NCBI RefSeq assembly: GCF_000186865.1
Contig: NW_008705567.1
Location: forward strand, 807,476-871,475
DNA length: 64,000 bases
Direction: 5' to 3'
From: Aureococcus anophagefferens
Taxonomy: Eukaryota; Sar; Pelagophyceae; Pelagomonadales; Pelagomonadaceae
This document shows, in pieces, positions 1 to 9,684 of the stretch. The stretch's first letter is position 1; the number at the start of each line of letters is the position of its first letter. Below the pieces are notes generated by a model that saw only the letters and a list, made by a program, of their open reading frames with translations, had not been told where the DNA came from and did not search any database. A program made the translations under genes and the position numbers.

Positions 1-3000
1 GCGACGGCCCAGTCCGAAGCGACATAAAACCCGGCGGACGCCCGCGTGCACGCCGTGGCGCCGGCGGCGGGGGCGTAGGCGCCCGCGGGGCAACGCGGCG
101 CACGATCTCATGCCGGTGCTCGCGGCGTACGTCCCGCGGGCGCACGCGGTCTGCGCGGTGGACCCCGCCGCGGGCACGGAGGACCCCGCGGACGCGACCG
201 TGCACGTCGTCGCGCCCGCGGCGGCCGCGAAGGAGCCCGCGGGGCAGTCGACGCAGTAGGACTCGCCCGCGAGGCCGTAGGTCCCGGCCGGGCACTCGGA
301 CGCGTCGTCGTCGGCGACGACGAAGCCGGGCGCGCAGTTGGCCGAGGGGGCGGCGGTGGACGGCGACGGCGTCGGTTTCGGGGACGGTTCGGGCGTCGGC
401 GCGGGGCTCGGGGGCGGCGACGGTCGCGGCGACGGCGCGCCGGAGGGCGCCGCCGACGGCGCGGGCGTCGGCGCGGGCGTCGGCGCCGGCGACGGTCGCG
501 GCGACGGCGCGCCGGAGGGCGTCGCCGTGGGTTTGGACGACGGCTCGGGCGTCGGGGCCGGCGTCGGCGCCGGAGACGGCGCGGGATAAAAGGACACGAG
601 AAAGTCGTAGGCGTCGGCGAGCGCCGCGTCGTCGGAGCACGCGAGCGTCAGCGTGAAGGTCTGGCCGTCGAGGTCGCCGTCGCCGGGTAATTCTTTGATC
701 TCCTGGCCGTCGTTGTCCGTGGTCTCCGAAGTGACGAGGTCGCCGTCGCCGTCGACGACGGAGACGTCGAGCGTCTCGCAGCCGTCGCCCTGGAACGTCC
801 ACGACAGGACGCAGGCCTCGTTGAGGACGCAGGTCGACCCGACGCCGACGGACGAGATCCGCAGGAACGCGCCCGTGGGCGCGACGGACGGCCTCGCGCT
901 CGGGGCCGCGGTCGTCGGCGCGGCGGACGGGCGGGGCGACGGCGCGGGCGTCGGTTTCGGGCTCGGGGCGGCCGTGGCGACGGTCGGCGCGAGCGACGGC
1001 CGCGGCGTCGGCGCGGCGGTCGGCGGCGGCGTCGGCGACGGCGACGGCGCCGGGCTCGGCCGCGGCGTCGGCGCCGCCGTCGTCGGGCGCAGCGTCGTCG
1101 GGTTTGTGGTCGGCAAAAAGTCGCAGACGGCGTAGCAGTCGGCGCACTCCGTCGCCGCGGCGCCCGCGCAGAGGCCCGCCGCGCAGGCCGTCGCCTCCGA
1201 CGCGCCCGGCGCCGCGACGTACGTGTCCTCGCTCGCGATCGCGCAGGCCGTCGCGCCGGCGCCGGCGGCGTACGTGCCCGCGGGGCAGGCCTCGCAGGCT
1301 GTGGCCGCGGCGCCGGCGCTGAACGTGCCCGCGGGGCACGGCTCCGGCGCCGCCGCGCCGGCCTCGGCGACGTAGAAGCCCGGCGCCGCGAGGTCGCAGG
1401 TCGCCGCGCCCGTAGCGTTCGCGAAGCGGCCGGCGTCGCAGGCGTCGCAGGCCGACGCGCCCGCGGACGACGCGCGCCCGGCGGCGCACGGCGCGCACTC
1501 CGAGTTCGCGTCGCCGGCGCTGTAGGTGCCCGCGGCGCAGACGACGCAGTCCACCGTGTCCGCGGTCGCGGACCCCGCGCCGCCTGGGCAGCACAAGGGT
1601 GATTCAACGTCGCTTCAACGTGAGTGTTCCGCGCGCGCGCGTTTCGGAAACAGCACCCACGCTTCGAGAGCGCTCCGAGAGATGATCGCTCGTCCAAAAA
1701 TCAGCCGAAACGAGTGGAAAATGGCCGAGATCGGAGCCTTTGAAGTTGGGAATTTCGCTCTCTTGTGCTGCCCTGCAAAGCGCAGCTCAGGCAGTAGAAC
1801 CCGACGGGGCTGTAGGTGCCTACCGAGCATAACGATGTCTCTTCGTTTTCCCGGTCGAAATCTCTCGAAAATCGTCACCGCCACAGGACGCTGGTAGGCG
1901 CCCGCGTCGCAGTCGACGCACGCGGCGTCGCCGTCGCCGTCGACGGTCTCGTACTGGCCCGCCGCGCAGAAGCCGCAGGTCTGGGACCCCAAAGCCGACT
2001 GGCGGCCGGCCGCGCAGTCGACGCACTCCGTCGAGCCCACGGTCGACGCGTAGGTGTTCACGGGGCACATGGCGCAGGCCGACGCGCCGGCCTCGGCGGA
2101 TATTTTTCCGGCCGGGCACGCGGCGCAGCCCGCGCCCGTGACGTCCTCGGAGTAGTAGCCCGGGTCGCACAGCGTATGCGTCGGCGGGACCGTGGGGACG
2201 GGCGACGCCGACGGCGCCGGCGTCGGGATCGACGAGATCGTTGGGGCCGCGGACGGGAGCGCCGTCGTCGGCGTACGCGGACGGCGCCGCGGTCGGGGCC
2301 GCGGACGGCGCGGCGGTCGGGCCGGAGGACGGAGGCGCCGTGGGGCTCGCCGAGGGACGCGACGAGGGGCTCGCCGAGGGCGCGGGCGACGGACCGGGCG
2401 ACGGACCGGCGGACGGGCGCGCGGACGGGCCCGCGGACGGCGCGGGCGACGGCGCGGGCGACGGGCTCGCGGACGGCGCCGGCGCCGGCGCGGGCGACGG
2501 CGACGCCGTCGGCGCGCTCGACGGAGGCGCCGTGGGCGCCGCGGACGGCGCGCTCGACGGCGCGGCGGTCGTTGGTTCGGCCGTCGGCGCCGTCGTCGGC
2601 TGCGGCGCGGGCCGCGGCGTCGGCGCGGGCGACGCCGTCGTCGGCGCGGGCTCCGGCGCCGCGGACGGCTGCGGCGCCGGCGCCGCGGACGGCGACGCCG
2701 ACGGCGGCGACGACGGGCTCGGGCTCGGGTTGCTGGATGGCGCGCCGCTCGGCGCGGAGGACGGCGGCGGCGTCGGCGCGGCCGTCGTCGGCGTCGCCGT
2801 CGTCGGCGACACGGACGGCTCCGGCGTCGGATCTTCGATGCACACCGTCACACAGTCGTCGCAGAGCTGGTTGTTCGGCGGCGAGCCGTTGTCGCAGGGC
2901 AGGCCGCCCTGGGGCTCGTAGCACGCGTCGACGCCGCCCTCGATGCAGACGGGCTTGCTCGTGGAGCAGTAGCAGAAGTACTCCGTGGGCGCGCCGCTCG

Positions 3001-3245
3001 GCGGCCGGCTGGCTCGTCGGCGCGCCCGTGTTGCAGGACGAGCAGTCGGCGCAGAGATCCTGCTCCGGCGGGCTGCCGTTGTCGCAGTCCTGGCCCTGGA
3101 GCGGCTCGTAGCAGCCGCCGTCGGTGCACATGGGCGGGCCGCCGCAGACGCAGACCTGGAGCTCGCGCCGCTCGTCCGCCCAGGGCGACGCGCCCGCGGC
3201 GCCGGCCGCGACGGCGACCAGAACGCTCACGATTCGGCGGAACAT
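1..3245 (-). CDS. Secreted Cys-rich / Pro-Ser-rich protein, 3' part beyond the window
   Basis: Starts at 3245 ([20 protein letters not shown]..., a clear signal peptide) and runs leftward off the window. After the signal come Cys-rich segments of the type CVCGGPPMC...CYEP, a long low-complexity PS/APS-rich linker (about 2200-2840), then repeated CxxCxxGxY modules resembling ephrin-receptor-like/GCC2-GCC3 repeats, and another PS-rich linker (about 340-580 and 900-1110). Likely a secreted or wall-associated protein. Exons inferred: 3245-1902, 1818-1784 (only 35 nt) and 1583 leftwards, separated by a family-C and a family-A introner. Two frame breaks remain: between CSSCNTG and EYFCYC (about 2960-3010) and near position 95; these may be tiny introns, assembly indels or real lesions. 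Function unknown; the family assignment rests only on cysteine spacing. Confidence 0.7.
1584..1783 (-). mobile_element. Introner family A, GC-AG intron in Cys-rich gene
   Basis: 200-nt intron (target copy plus element). The upstream terminus is CAGGGCAGCAC and the downstream one ends GTGCTGCCCAG. Flanks are poorly matched: GCGCTTTG versus GCGGCGCG, so the duplication has decayed or was never exact. Splicing gives [13 protein letters not shown] in frame. Body sense equals gene sense. Confidence 0.85.
1819..1901 (-). mobile_element. Introner family C, GC-AG intron
   Basis: 83-nt intron. Target duplication GCGCCTAC/GCACCTAC (7 of 8). The body contains the family core GACGATTTTCGAGAGAT and ends GCTCGGTAG. 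Frame is kept: [12 protein letters not shown]. Confidence 0.85.
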
Positions 3246-3476
3246 CGGCGTCGATAGAGCATCCCCATGGAGATGGGCGTTTTGTCGGGGCAGCGAAAGA
3301 GGCTTCTTGGGGCATCGTGTCGGCCTTGCACGCAACAAACGGAACCGAGGTCGGGCATCCCCTTCAATACCTAGTCCAACAAATTTGGGTGCCGCCACAA
3401 TGCCCCTCGACTTCTCGGCACGCATGGCGAAATAGCAAGCACAGTCCCGCCTAGCACGCAGCAAAACAAGAAGACC
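3246..3476. promoter_or_regulatory. Divergent intergenic region between two secreted-protein genes
   Basis: 231 bases between the start codons of two oppositely oriented genes that both begin with signal peptides, so it should hold both promoters. It is visibly less GC-rich than the flanking coding DNA. No TATA box or other named element can be assigned with confidence. Confidence 0.4.
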
Positions 3477-4679
3477 ATGCAGCTCCGCGCGTTCAAATTG
3501 CTCGTCGCCGCCGCCGCGTCCGCCTCCGGCGCCGAGTGGCGGGACGACTCCGGCAACGACTGCTCCTCCGACGTCCTCACGGGATCGTGGTGCGCGGCCT
3601 ACGGCGCCGAGCAGTTCGAACAGAAGGACGGCTCCATGCAGAGCGCCTGCGAGGCCGGCTGCGAGGCCTGCGACGGCTACTGCGACAACGCCTCCTGCGA
3701 GGACTCGTCGAGCTGGTACTACAAGAAGGAGTCGAAGGACTGCGACTGGGTCGCCAAGAAGGCGAAGAAGCGTTGCCAGAAGAGCGGCGCCGACCTCGCG
3801 TGCGCGGAGACCTGCGGCGCCTGCGACGAGGAGGACGATGACTGTCCCGCCGACGACGCGTCGTGGTACTACAAGAAGAGCAAGAAGAACTGCGGCTGGA
3901 CCAAGGGCAAGGCCAAGCGGTGCGCCAAGGAGGGCCTCGGCGACCGCACGGGCTACGAGGCCTCCCCGACGTCCTGCGGCTGCGAGACGCCCGAGCCGAC
4001 GTCGTCGACGCCGCGCCCGACGCTCGCGCCCCACGGCGGCGGCGCGGGCCTCGCGAGCCCCGAGGGCCCGTCGCAGCAGTGCGCCGACGACGCCGGCCCG
4101 CCCTGGGCCGACGACGCCGAGACCTACCCGAACGCGCGCTACCACGACGACACGCCGGCGACGCCGTCGCTCCTCGACGGCGGCGCGTGCGCGGCGCCGC
4201 TGTCGGCGGCCTGCGAGGCCAAGGGCGCGCGCGCCGCGTACCTCGACGGCCCCGTCGACTGCGGCGGCGCGGGCTGGTTCTGCCGCATCATGCCCCAGGA
4301 CGGCTGGACGAGCAAGGGCACGCTCGGGGGCGACCTCAACTTCGACCACTGCAACGAGACTGCGAACGACGACCTCACGGGCCACTGCCACGGCTCGACG
4401 GACGACGCGACCTACGGCTGGTGGATCCGCGACCACTGGTTCCGCGGCTACGCGGGGTCCCTCTTCTGCTGCTGCGACTGGGAGCGCACGAAGGGCGTCG
4501 TCTCGCGCTGCGACTACCGCATGCCCGTCGGCGCCTACGACCTCGAGACGTGCCGCGACGCGAACGAGGACCACGGCTACGGCTACGAGGGCCGCTGCAA
4601 GTCCAAGTACGAGCCCTTCGACGACCCCCTCGACTCCACGGACCAGTGCTGGGCCCTCACGTCCTTCGCCGACGTCTGA
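3477..4679 (+). CDS. Secreted Cys-rich protein with two SWYYKK repeats
   Basis: Intronless, 400 aa. The signal peptide is MQLRAFKLLVAAAASASG. Residues about 75-115 and 122-165 are two copies of a motif S-S-W-Y-Y-K-K...KxCxWV/T...K..RC...CxxxCGxC; proteins with this motif recur in diatoms and other stramenopiles as secreted Cys-rich domains. A Pro/Thr/Ser linker follows (about 172-200), then a C-terminal Cys-rich region containing WFCRIMPQ, DHCNET, GHCHGS and CCCDWER, whose paired cysteines suggest a disulfide-stabilised extracellular fold. The start is the first ATG and is immediately followed by the signal sequence. No enzymatic motif is visible and the role is unknown; an extracellular matrix or binding function is an inference. 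Confidence 0.8.
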   Translation: MQLRAFKLLVAAAASASGAEWRDDSGNDCSSDVLTGSWCAAYGAEQFEQKDGSMQSACEAGCEACDGYCDNASCEDSSSWYYKKESKDCDWVAKKAKKRCQKSGADLACAETCGACDEEDDDCPADDASWYYKKSKKNCGWTKGKAKRCAKEGLGDRTGYEASPTSCGCETPEPTSSTPRPTLAPHGGGAGLASPEGPSQQCADDAGPPWADDAETYPNARYHDDTPATPSLLDGGACAAPLSAACEAKGARAAYLDGPVDCGGAGWFCRIMPQDGWTSKGTLGGDLNFDHCNETANDDLTGHCHGSTDDATYGWWIRDHWFRGYAGSLFCCCDWERTKGVVSRCDYRMPVGAYDLETCRDANEDHGYGYEGRCKSKYEPFDDPLDSTDQCWALTSFADV

Positions 4680-4860
4680 GGCCGGCACAAACCTCAAGCA
4701 CCACGACCCGCGACGCCCCGCGTCGCCCCATAACCCCCAAGCACCACGACCCGCGACGCAGCCCCGCGTCGCCGCCCACGACTTTGTGTAATTCCCTCTG
4801 TGTTGAAGTGCATCTTGAGATCATCTTTGCCACAGCTCGGCCTCGGAGGAGGCAGCCCCG

Positions 4861-5958
4861 ATGGCGGCTCCCGCCGCGCCAGTCCTCAAAATCGAGGGTT
4901 CGAAGGTGACGGTGTCATTTGACGTGCCCGCTGCAGCAAGTGTCGCGGTGGTCTACTTTTCCTCGAGCTATGGCAAGGCGTTCTACGACGCGGAGCTCAA
5001 GTCGGTCCTCCCAGATGGTAAGACCGGCAAGGTCATCTCGCTTGCGACGAAGGGCGCCGGCAGGAAGTCAGTGAAGAGCAAGAGCGTCGAAGTCAACAAC
5101 CTCGATGGCGGCGTGGAGTACACAGCCACGGTGTCCTTCCGCGGCGCGGACGACTTCGACTTCGGACCGACTTCGCCGGCGAGCGCGCCGCTCACCATCG
5201 TACCGCCCGTCGCGCCCCAGGCGCCGCTGCTCGAAGCTGTGTCGAGTTCCGAGATCAAAGTGACCTTTGCTGCTCCACCGGACTGCGCTAATGTCAACAT
5301 GATCTTCCAAGCCGTTACGGGTGAGCACGCAGTCAAACCAGATCTCACGCTTCGGCCGCGGGAAGCTGGTGGCTCATGTCTCACAAACGTACAGAGCAAG
5401 CGCCCCAGCATCGTCGTCATGGGCCTCTCGAATGCGATTACGTACAGGGTTGCGCTTTTGGCCTACAACGGCAGCTGCTGGGGTCCGCGAGGCCCGTGGA
5501 GCAAGCCGATGAAGCTCGCGGACCACGTTCCCGAGGCGCCGTGCGCGCCGCTCCTCGACAAGATCACGCAAGACAGTGTCCGGGTGCGATGCGCGCTGAT
5601 GGAGGACTGCACGCTCGTGACCATATTCTTCAAGCAAGGGTCTGTGCGCAAGGTTGTCGACAATAGGACGCACACGCTCTGCCATACAGGGAAGGCCACA
5701 CCAGCTCCTAGGGCCAAGGCAGGCGAGGTCGTCTCAGGACTTCAGCCGGACACAGAGTACGAGGTCTTTGTCGCGGCGAAGAGCGCCTTCGGATGGAGCG
5801 CGGTAGGCCCTTCGTCCAAGTTCCGCACGCTGTCCGACGTCGAGATCACGGGCGCGCGGACCCAGGAGGCGCGCGACGCCGAGCTCCGCAAGAACGCCAT
5901 CGACGTCGACGCCCTCGATCCCGCGCCGGCGGCCAAGCGCCCCAAGAAGGAGAAGTAA
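4861..5958 (+). CDS. Fibronectin type III repeat protein, intracellular
   Basis: Intronless, 365 aa, no signal peptide. Three FN3-like beta-sandwich modules can be read: residues about 5-115 (ending FGPTSPASAPLTI), 118-225 (ending WGPRGPWSKPMKL) and 228-325 (LQPDTEYEVFVAAKSAFGWSAVGPSS is a textbook FN3 C-terminal half). The tail ends in a basic KRPKKEK, compatible with nuclear localisation. The middle of the gene (about 5260-5780) has lower GC than its neighbours. FN3 modules are protein-binding; the partner is unknown. The stop lies 16 bases from the stop of the convergent TMEM138-like gene. Confidence 0.75.
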   Translation: MAAPAAPVLKIEGSKVTVSFDVPAAASVAVVYFSSSYGKAFYDAELKSVLPDGKTGKVISLATKGAGRKSVKSKSVEVNNLDGGVEYTATVSFRGADDFDFGPTSPASAPLTIVPPVAPQAPLLEAVSSSEIKVTFAAPPDCANVNMIFQAVTGEHAVKPDLTLRPREAGGSCLTNVQSKRPSIVVMGLSNAITYRVALLAYNGSCWGPRGPWSKPMKLADHVPEAPCAPLLDKITQDSVRVRCALMEDCTLVTIFFKQGSVRKVVDNRTHTLCHTGKATPAPRAKAGEVVSGLQPDTEYEVFVAAKSAFGWSAVGPSSKFRTLSDVEITGARTQEARDAELRKNAIDVDALDPAPAAKRPKKEK

Positions 5959-5974
5959 AGCACCCCCTTTACCG

Positions 5975-6776
5975 TCACCGCGTCGTGATGTCCTCCATGG
6001 TGTTGTGGCGGCGCTGGAGGAGCTTCCGGAGCTCGCGCTGGGAGCCGCCGGTCTGGTGGAAGAGCGTGACCCAGGAGTCCTTGGCGTAGTAGATGGAGTC
6101 GCCGAGGCGCACGGCCGCGCGGATGTTGACGAAGTAGTAGATCGCCGCGACGATCTTGTGAACGTGCGAGATCGACGTGTAGCGGAGCCCCGCCTGCGTC
6201 GACGTGTCCCACATGCCGTTGTTCTTGCGGAACTTCTTCCGGCCCGCGGCGAGCACGGGCAGCGTGATGATGCGGTAGAGCCCGAGGAACAGCGTCAGGA
6301 AGAAGTACCTGCGGCGGCGCGTCCGGGGGGGGGGCGGCGCCGCGGCCGGCGCGCCGGGCTCGCGCGTGGGGTGGATCCAGAGCACGGCGCGGAACTCGGC
6401 GAGGAGGGCGTCGATGAGCCCGACGCGGAAGGGGTACGTCTCGCCTGCGGCGCGGGCGCTCGCAACGGGCGCGCGCGCGGCGTCGGCGGGCGCGGGCCGC
6501 GCGCAGAGCATGAGGAAGACGACGACGAAGCAGCAGAGCTGGACGAAGAGGTGGATGCCGAACATGGTCGGGTAGCTGTTGTACTCGTCGTACCTGCGGC
6601 GCGGCGGCGTCGCGCGGCCGGCGGTGGTCCGGCGCGGGGCAGCCTCACTCGAGGGTGCTGTTGAGGAGCAGGTCCGTGAAGAGCAGCCCGAAGAGGATCA
6701 CGGACTTGCCCTCGTTCGTGCGCCGCGTCACCTCGTCCTTCTTGACCGCGGGGATGGTCCCATTGGCGCCGCTCAT
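5975..6776 (-). CDS. TMEM138: TMEM138-like ciliary membrane protein
   Basis: Two exons, 6776-6649 and 6593-5975, joined over a 55-nt GT-AG intron (6594-6648); 248 aa. The segment KSVILFGLLFTDLLLNSTLE is followed after splicing by a hydrophobic helix LFVQLCCFVVVFLML, then FRVGLIDALLAEF, a Pro/Arg-rich loop, a third hydrophobic segment YFFLTLFLGLYRIITL, and finally HKIVAAIYYFVNIRAAVRLGD followed by YYAKDSW. The last stretch matches the conserved end of TMEM138 (LAAVLYYYFYKRTAVRLGD...). In animals TMEM138 is a four-pass membrane protein of the ciliary transition zone. The algal protein is longer because of its N-terminus and the Pro/Arg loop. Assignment rests on motif resemblance and topology. 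Confidence 0.75.
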
Positions 6777-7161
6777 CTTCGAACCGGCGCGCACTGGCAA
6801 CACATCGAGTTTTGGCAGTGCAAGGTTCGATCGTTGACCTTTTTTTACGACGCCACCGCGCCTGGACGAGTCCCCGGACGCCTCATTTGGGGTGTTTCGA
6901 GTCTTCCGGGCGACGATTGGGGGCGAGCGAGACGTCCTACGCCGCGTCGGAGTCGCCCGGCCCGCGCGCGTCCGCGCGCGCGGGCCCGAAGTGGCTGCGG
7001 TGCGTTCGCAGAGCCTTCCCGCGACGGCGCCAGGAATGCGTCGAGCGGCCTTGGTGTCCGGGTGTCGAGCCGGCGGCTCAGCTCGGCGTCGTCCCGGACG
7101 GGCAGCCGAAGCGTTCGAACCTCGAGTCGAGAGCTGCGCGCCACGACTGACCGCCGCGACG
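6777..7161. promoter_or_regulatory. Divergent promoter region, TMEM138-like / HELLS-like
   Basis: 385 bases between the start codons of the divergent TMEM138-like and HELLS-like genes. It contains a short T-run (about 6840-6846) and otherwise GC-rich sequence. I see no convincing coding potential or known element in it. Confidence 0.35.
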
Positions 7162-9552
7162 ATGGCCGAGGTTGACTCCGACAAAAATGGAGCCCCGTGC
7201 GCGCGCCGCAACTCCGTGAGCGAGAACGGCGAGCAGAAGACGGTGGAGGACCTCGAGGAGGAGCGCGTGAACGAGCTGCTGGCCAAGGGCGCCGAGGACG
7301 AGGAGGTGCGTCCGCGATCGCGGAAATGTGGGGGTCGGGAGGTCCGGCCCCCGCCGGGCGCGGGGGCATGGAACGTCGGCGCCCGCGCGACCCGCGGCGC
7401 CCCCGCAGGCGGCCCCGACGAGCGCGCCCGTGCTGCTGCAGGCCGCCGCGCGCGCGGAGGCGCGCGGCCGCGTCCGAAGCGCGTCGATAGCGCCGGCCGC
7501 GGAACCCTCGACCCCCCGCAAAATTCGTAGGGCTCGGACAGCCTCCTGGAGCAGTCGTCGCGCCCCGCGGCGAAGAAGGCCCAGCTCGACACGCTGCTGG
7601 CCAAGGCCGAGCAGTATTCCGCGTTCATCGTCAACTCGCAGATGTCCGCCGCGCAGCCCGAGCCCGAGCCCGAGGCCGGGTCGAAGCGCAAGTCGACGTC
7701 CGGCGGCGGGTCGTCGAAGAAGAAGAAGAAGGGCGAGGCCGGCGACGCCGCGGCGGAGATGGCCGAGGCCCAGGCGAAGATGAAGGGCGACCGGAACTTG
7801 GTCCAGCAGCCGACGGGCATGACGGGCGGCACGCTCAAGCCCTACCAGGTCGAGGGCCTGCGCTGGCTCGCGACGCTCTTCGAGAACGGTTTGAGCGGCA
7901 TCCTCGCCGACGAGATGGGCCTGGGCAAGACCATCCAGGTCATCGCCTTAATCGCGCACATCCGCGAGAAGAACGTCAAGGGCCCGATCTGCGTCGCCGC
8001 GCCGCTCGCGACGCTGCCCAACTGGATGAACGAGTTCAAGAAGTGGGTGCCCGGCATCAGCGCGCTGCTCTACCACGGCTCGAAGCAGCACCGCGCGGAC
8101 TTGAGGAAGACGGCCATGGCGACGTCGCTGCAGAACGAGGAGGACTTCCCGGTGATCGTCACGTCCTACGAGGTCTGCATCATCGACCGCGCGCCCCTGT
8201 CCCACTTCAAGTTCAAGTACCTCATCATCGACGAGGGCCAGCGCGTCAAGAACCGCGACTGCCGCCTCGTCCGCGAGCTCAAGAAGCTCAACACGGAGAA
8301 CCGGCTGTTATTGTCGGGCACGCCGATCCAGAACACGCTCGAGGAGCTCTGGTCGCTGCTCAACTTCGTGAACCCGCAGATCTTCGACGACCTCAACGTC
8401 TTCCAGTCCTGGTTCGGCTTCCGCAACATCGGCCAGGAGACGCAGGTCGACGACATCATCGACGACGAGTCCAAGGACCGCATCGTCACGAAGCTCCACG
8501 AGATCCTCCGGCCCTTCCTCCTGCGGCGCGTCAAGAGCGACGTGCTCCGGGGCGTGCTCCCGGACAAGAAGGAGATCGTCGTCTACGCGCCCATGACGCC
8601 CCTCCAGAAGTCCTACGAGGCGCTGATCCTGGAGCGGAAGCTCAAGGACTCGCTCATCGCCGCGGGCATCCCCGCGACGTCGCACGAGGTCTCGGAGCAG
8701 AACATGCTCATGAACCAGCGCAAGAACGCGAACCACCCCTTCCTCTTCGGCGAGCCCCGCGACGCCAACGGCGAGTTTATCGGGGTGGCGACGCCGAAGG
8801 CGCTCGTCAACGCCGCGGGCAAGTTCCGGCTGCTCGAGCGGATCCTGCCCAAGCTCAAGGCGCAGGGCCACAAGGTGCTGCTCTTCTCCCAGATGACGGA
8901 GTTATTGAACATCATCGAGGACTACCTGCGCTGGCGCGAGTGGAACTACTTCCGCATCGACGGCGGCGTCGAGCTCTCGGAGCGCCAGCGGCAGATCGAC
9001 GCCTTCAACGGCGAGGGCCAGGAGTCCAACGAGTACTTCGTCTTCATGCTGTCGACGCGCGCGGGCGGGTTGGGCATCAACCTGGCGACGGCGGACACGG
9101 TCATCCTCTTCGACAGCGACTGGAACCCGCACCAGGACGCGCAGGCGATGGACCGCGCGCACCGCATCGGCCAGAAGCGCGACGTCGTCGTCTACCGCTT
9201 CCTCACGAGCGGCAGCGCGGAGATCGGCATGATGGAGAAGCAGATCTCCAAGAAGAAGCTCGAGCGCATGGCCGTCCAGGGCGGCGACTACAACAAGGCG
9301 GGCCGCCGGAGCCGCGGGGAGCTCACGACGGACGGCCTCCGGTCGCTGCTCAACGACGACGTCAACATCGCGCAGCGCATCGGCGCCGCGGGCGACAACG
9401 CCACGGCCGACGAGATCTCCGAGCAGGAGCTCGACCTCGTCATGGACCGGGCGAAGATCTTCTCGCCCGCCGGCATCCCCACGGAGGGCAAGATGTACGA
9501 CGTCGTCTCGTCGCAGGCCGGCCCGGGCCTCCTCTCGAACCTCGACACCTAG
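7162..9552 (+). CDS. HELLS: HELLS/DDM1-type SNF2 chromatin remodeller
   Basis: Two exons, 7162-7305 and 7531-9552 (GT-AG intron of 225 nt); 721 aa. After a charged, Lys-rich N-terminus come the SNF2 ATPase signatures: LKPYQVEGLRWL, Walker A DEMGLGKT (about residue 174), PLATLPNWMNEFKKW, motif II DEGQR (about 281), SGTPIQNT (about 310), then the helicase C-terminal lobe with LLFSQMTELLNIIEDYL, STRAGGLGINL and QAMDRAHRIGQ (about 585). The pattern NWMNEFKKWVPGISALLYHG, plus the extended linker after FLLRRVKSDV, points to the HELLS/LSH/DDM1 subfamily. This subfamily slides nucleosomes to allow maintenance DNA methylation and heterochromatin formation. Unusually, motif II reads DEGQ where DEGH is typical. 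The tail has no chromatin-reader domain, as expected for this family. Confidence 0.9.
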
Positions 9553-9625
9553 GCGGCGGCTCGGAACGAGCATGCCCCGCCGCCCCCCAAGCACCCGCGA
9601 GAGACGCGCGCGCCCCCCTGCGTAT

Positions 9626-9684
9626 AGCGAGCCTAGGAGCCCGTGAACCGCGTTAGAGCGAGCCTAGGAGCCCGTGAACCGCGT
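9626..9684. repeat. 28-bp direct repeat spanning the TFIIE-beta stop codon
   Basis: The 28-base unit AGCGAGCCTAGGAGCCCGTG plus AACCGCGT occurs at 9626-9653 and again at 9657-9684, a period of 31. The right copy contains the end of the coding region (stop at 9664-9666); the left copy lies in the 3' untranslated region. Confidence 0.85.

Noticed and set aside
648..1697. Long Arg/Ala/Pro-rich open frames on both strands (also around 2058-4697, 15486-16361, 19494-22535 and others)
   Set aside because: They are shadow frames of GC-rich coding sequence, with extreme Arg/Ala/Pro composition and no domains.
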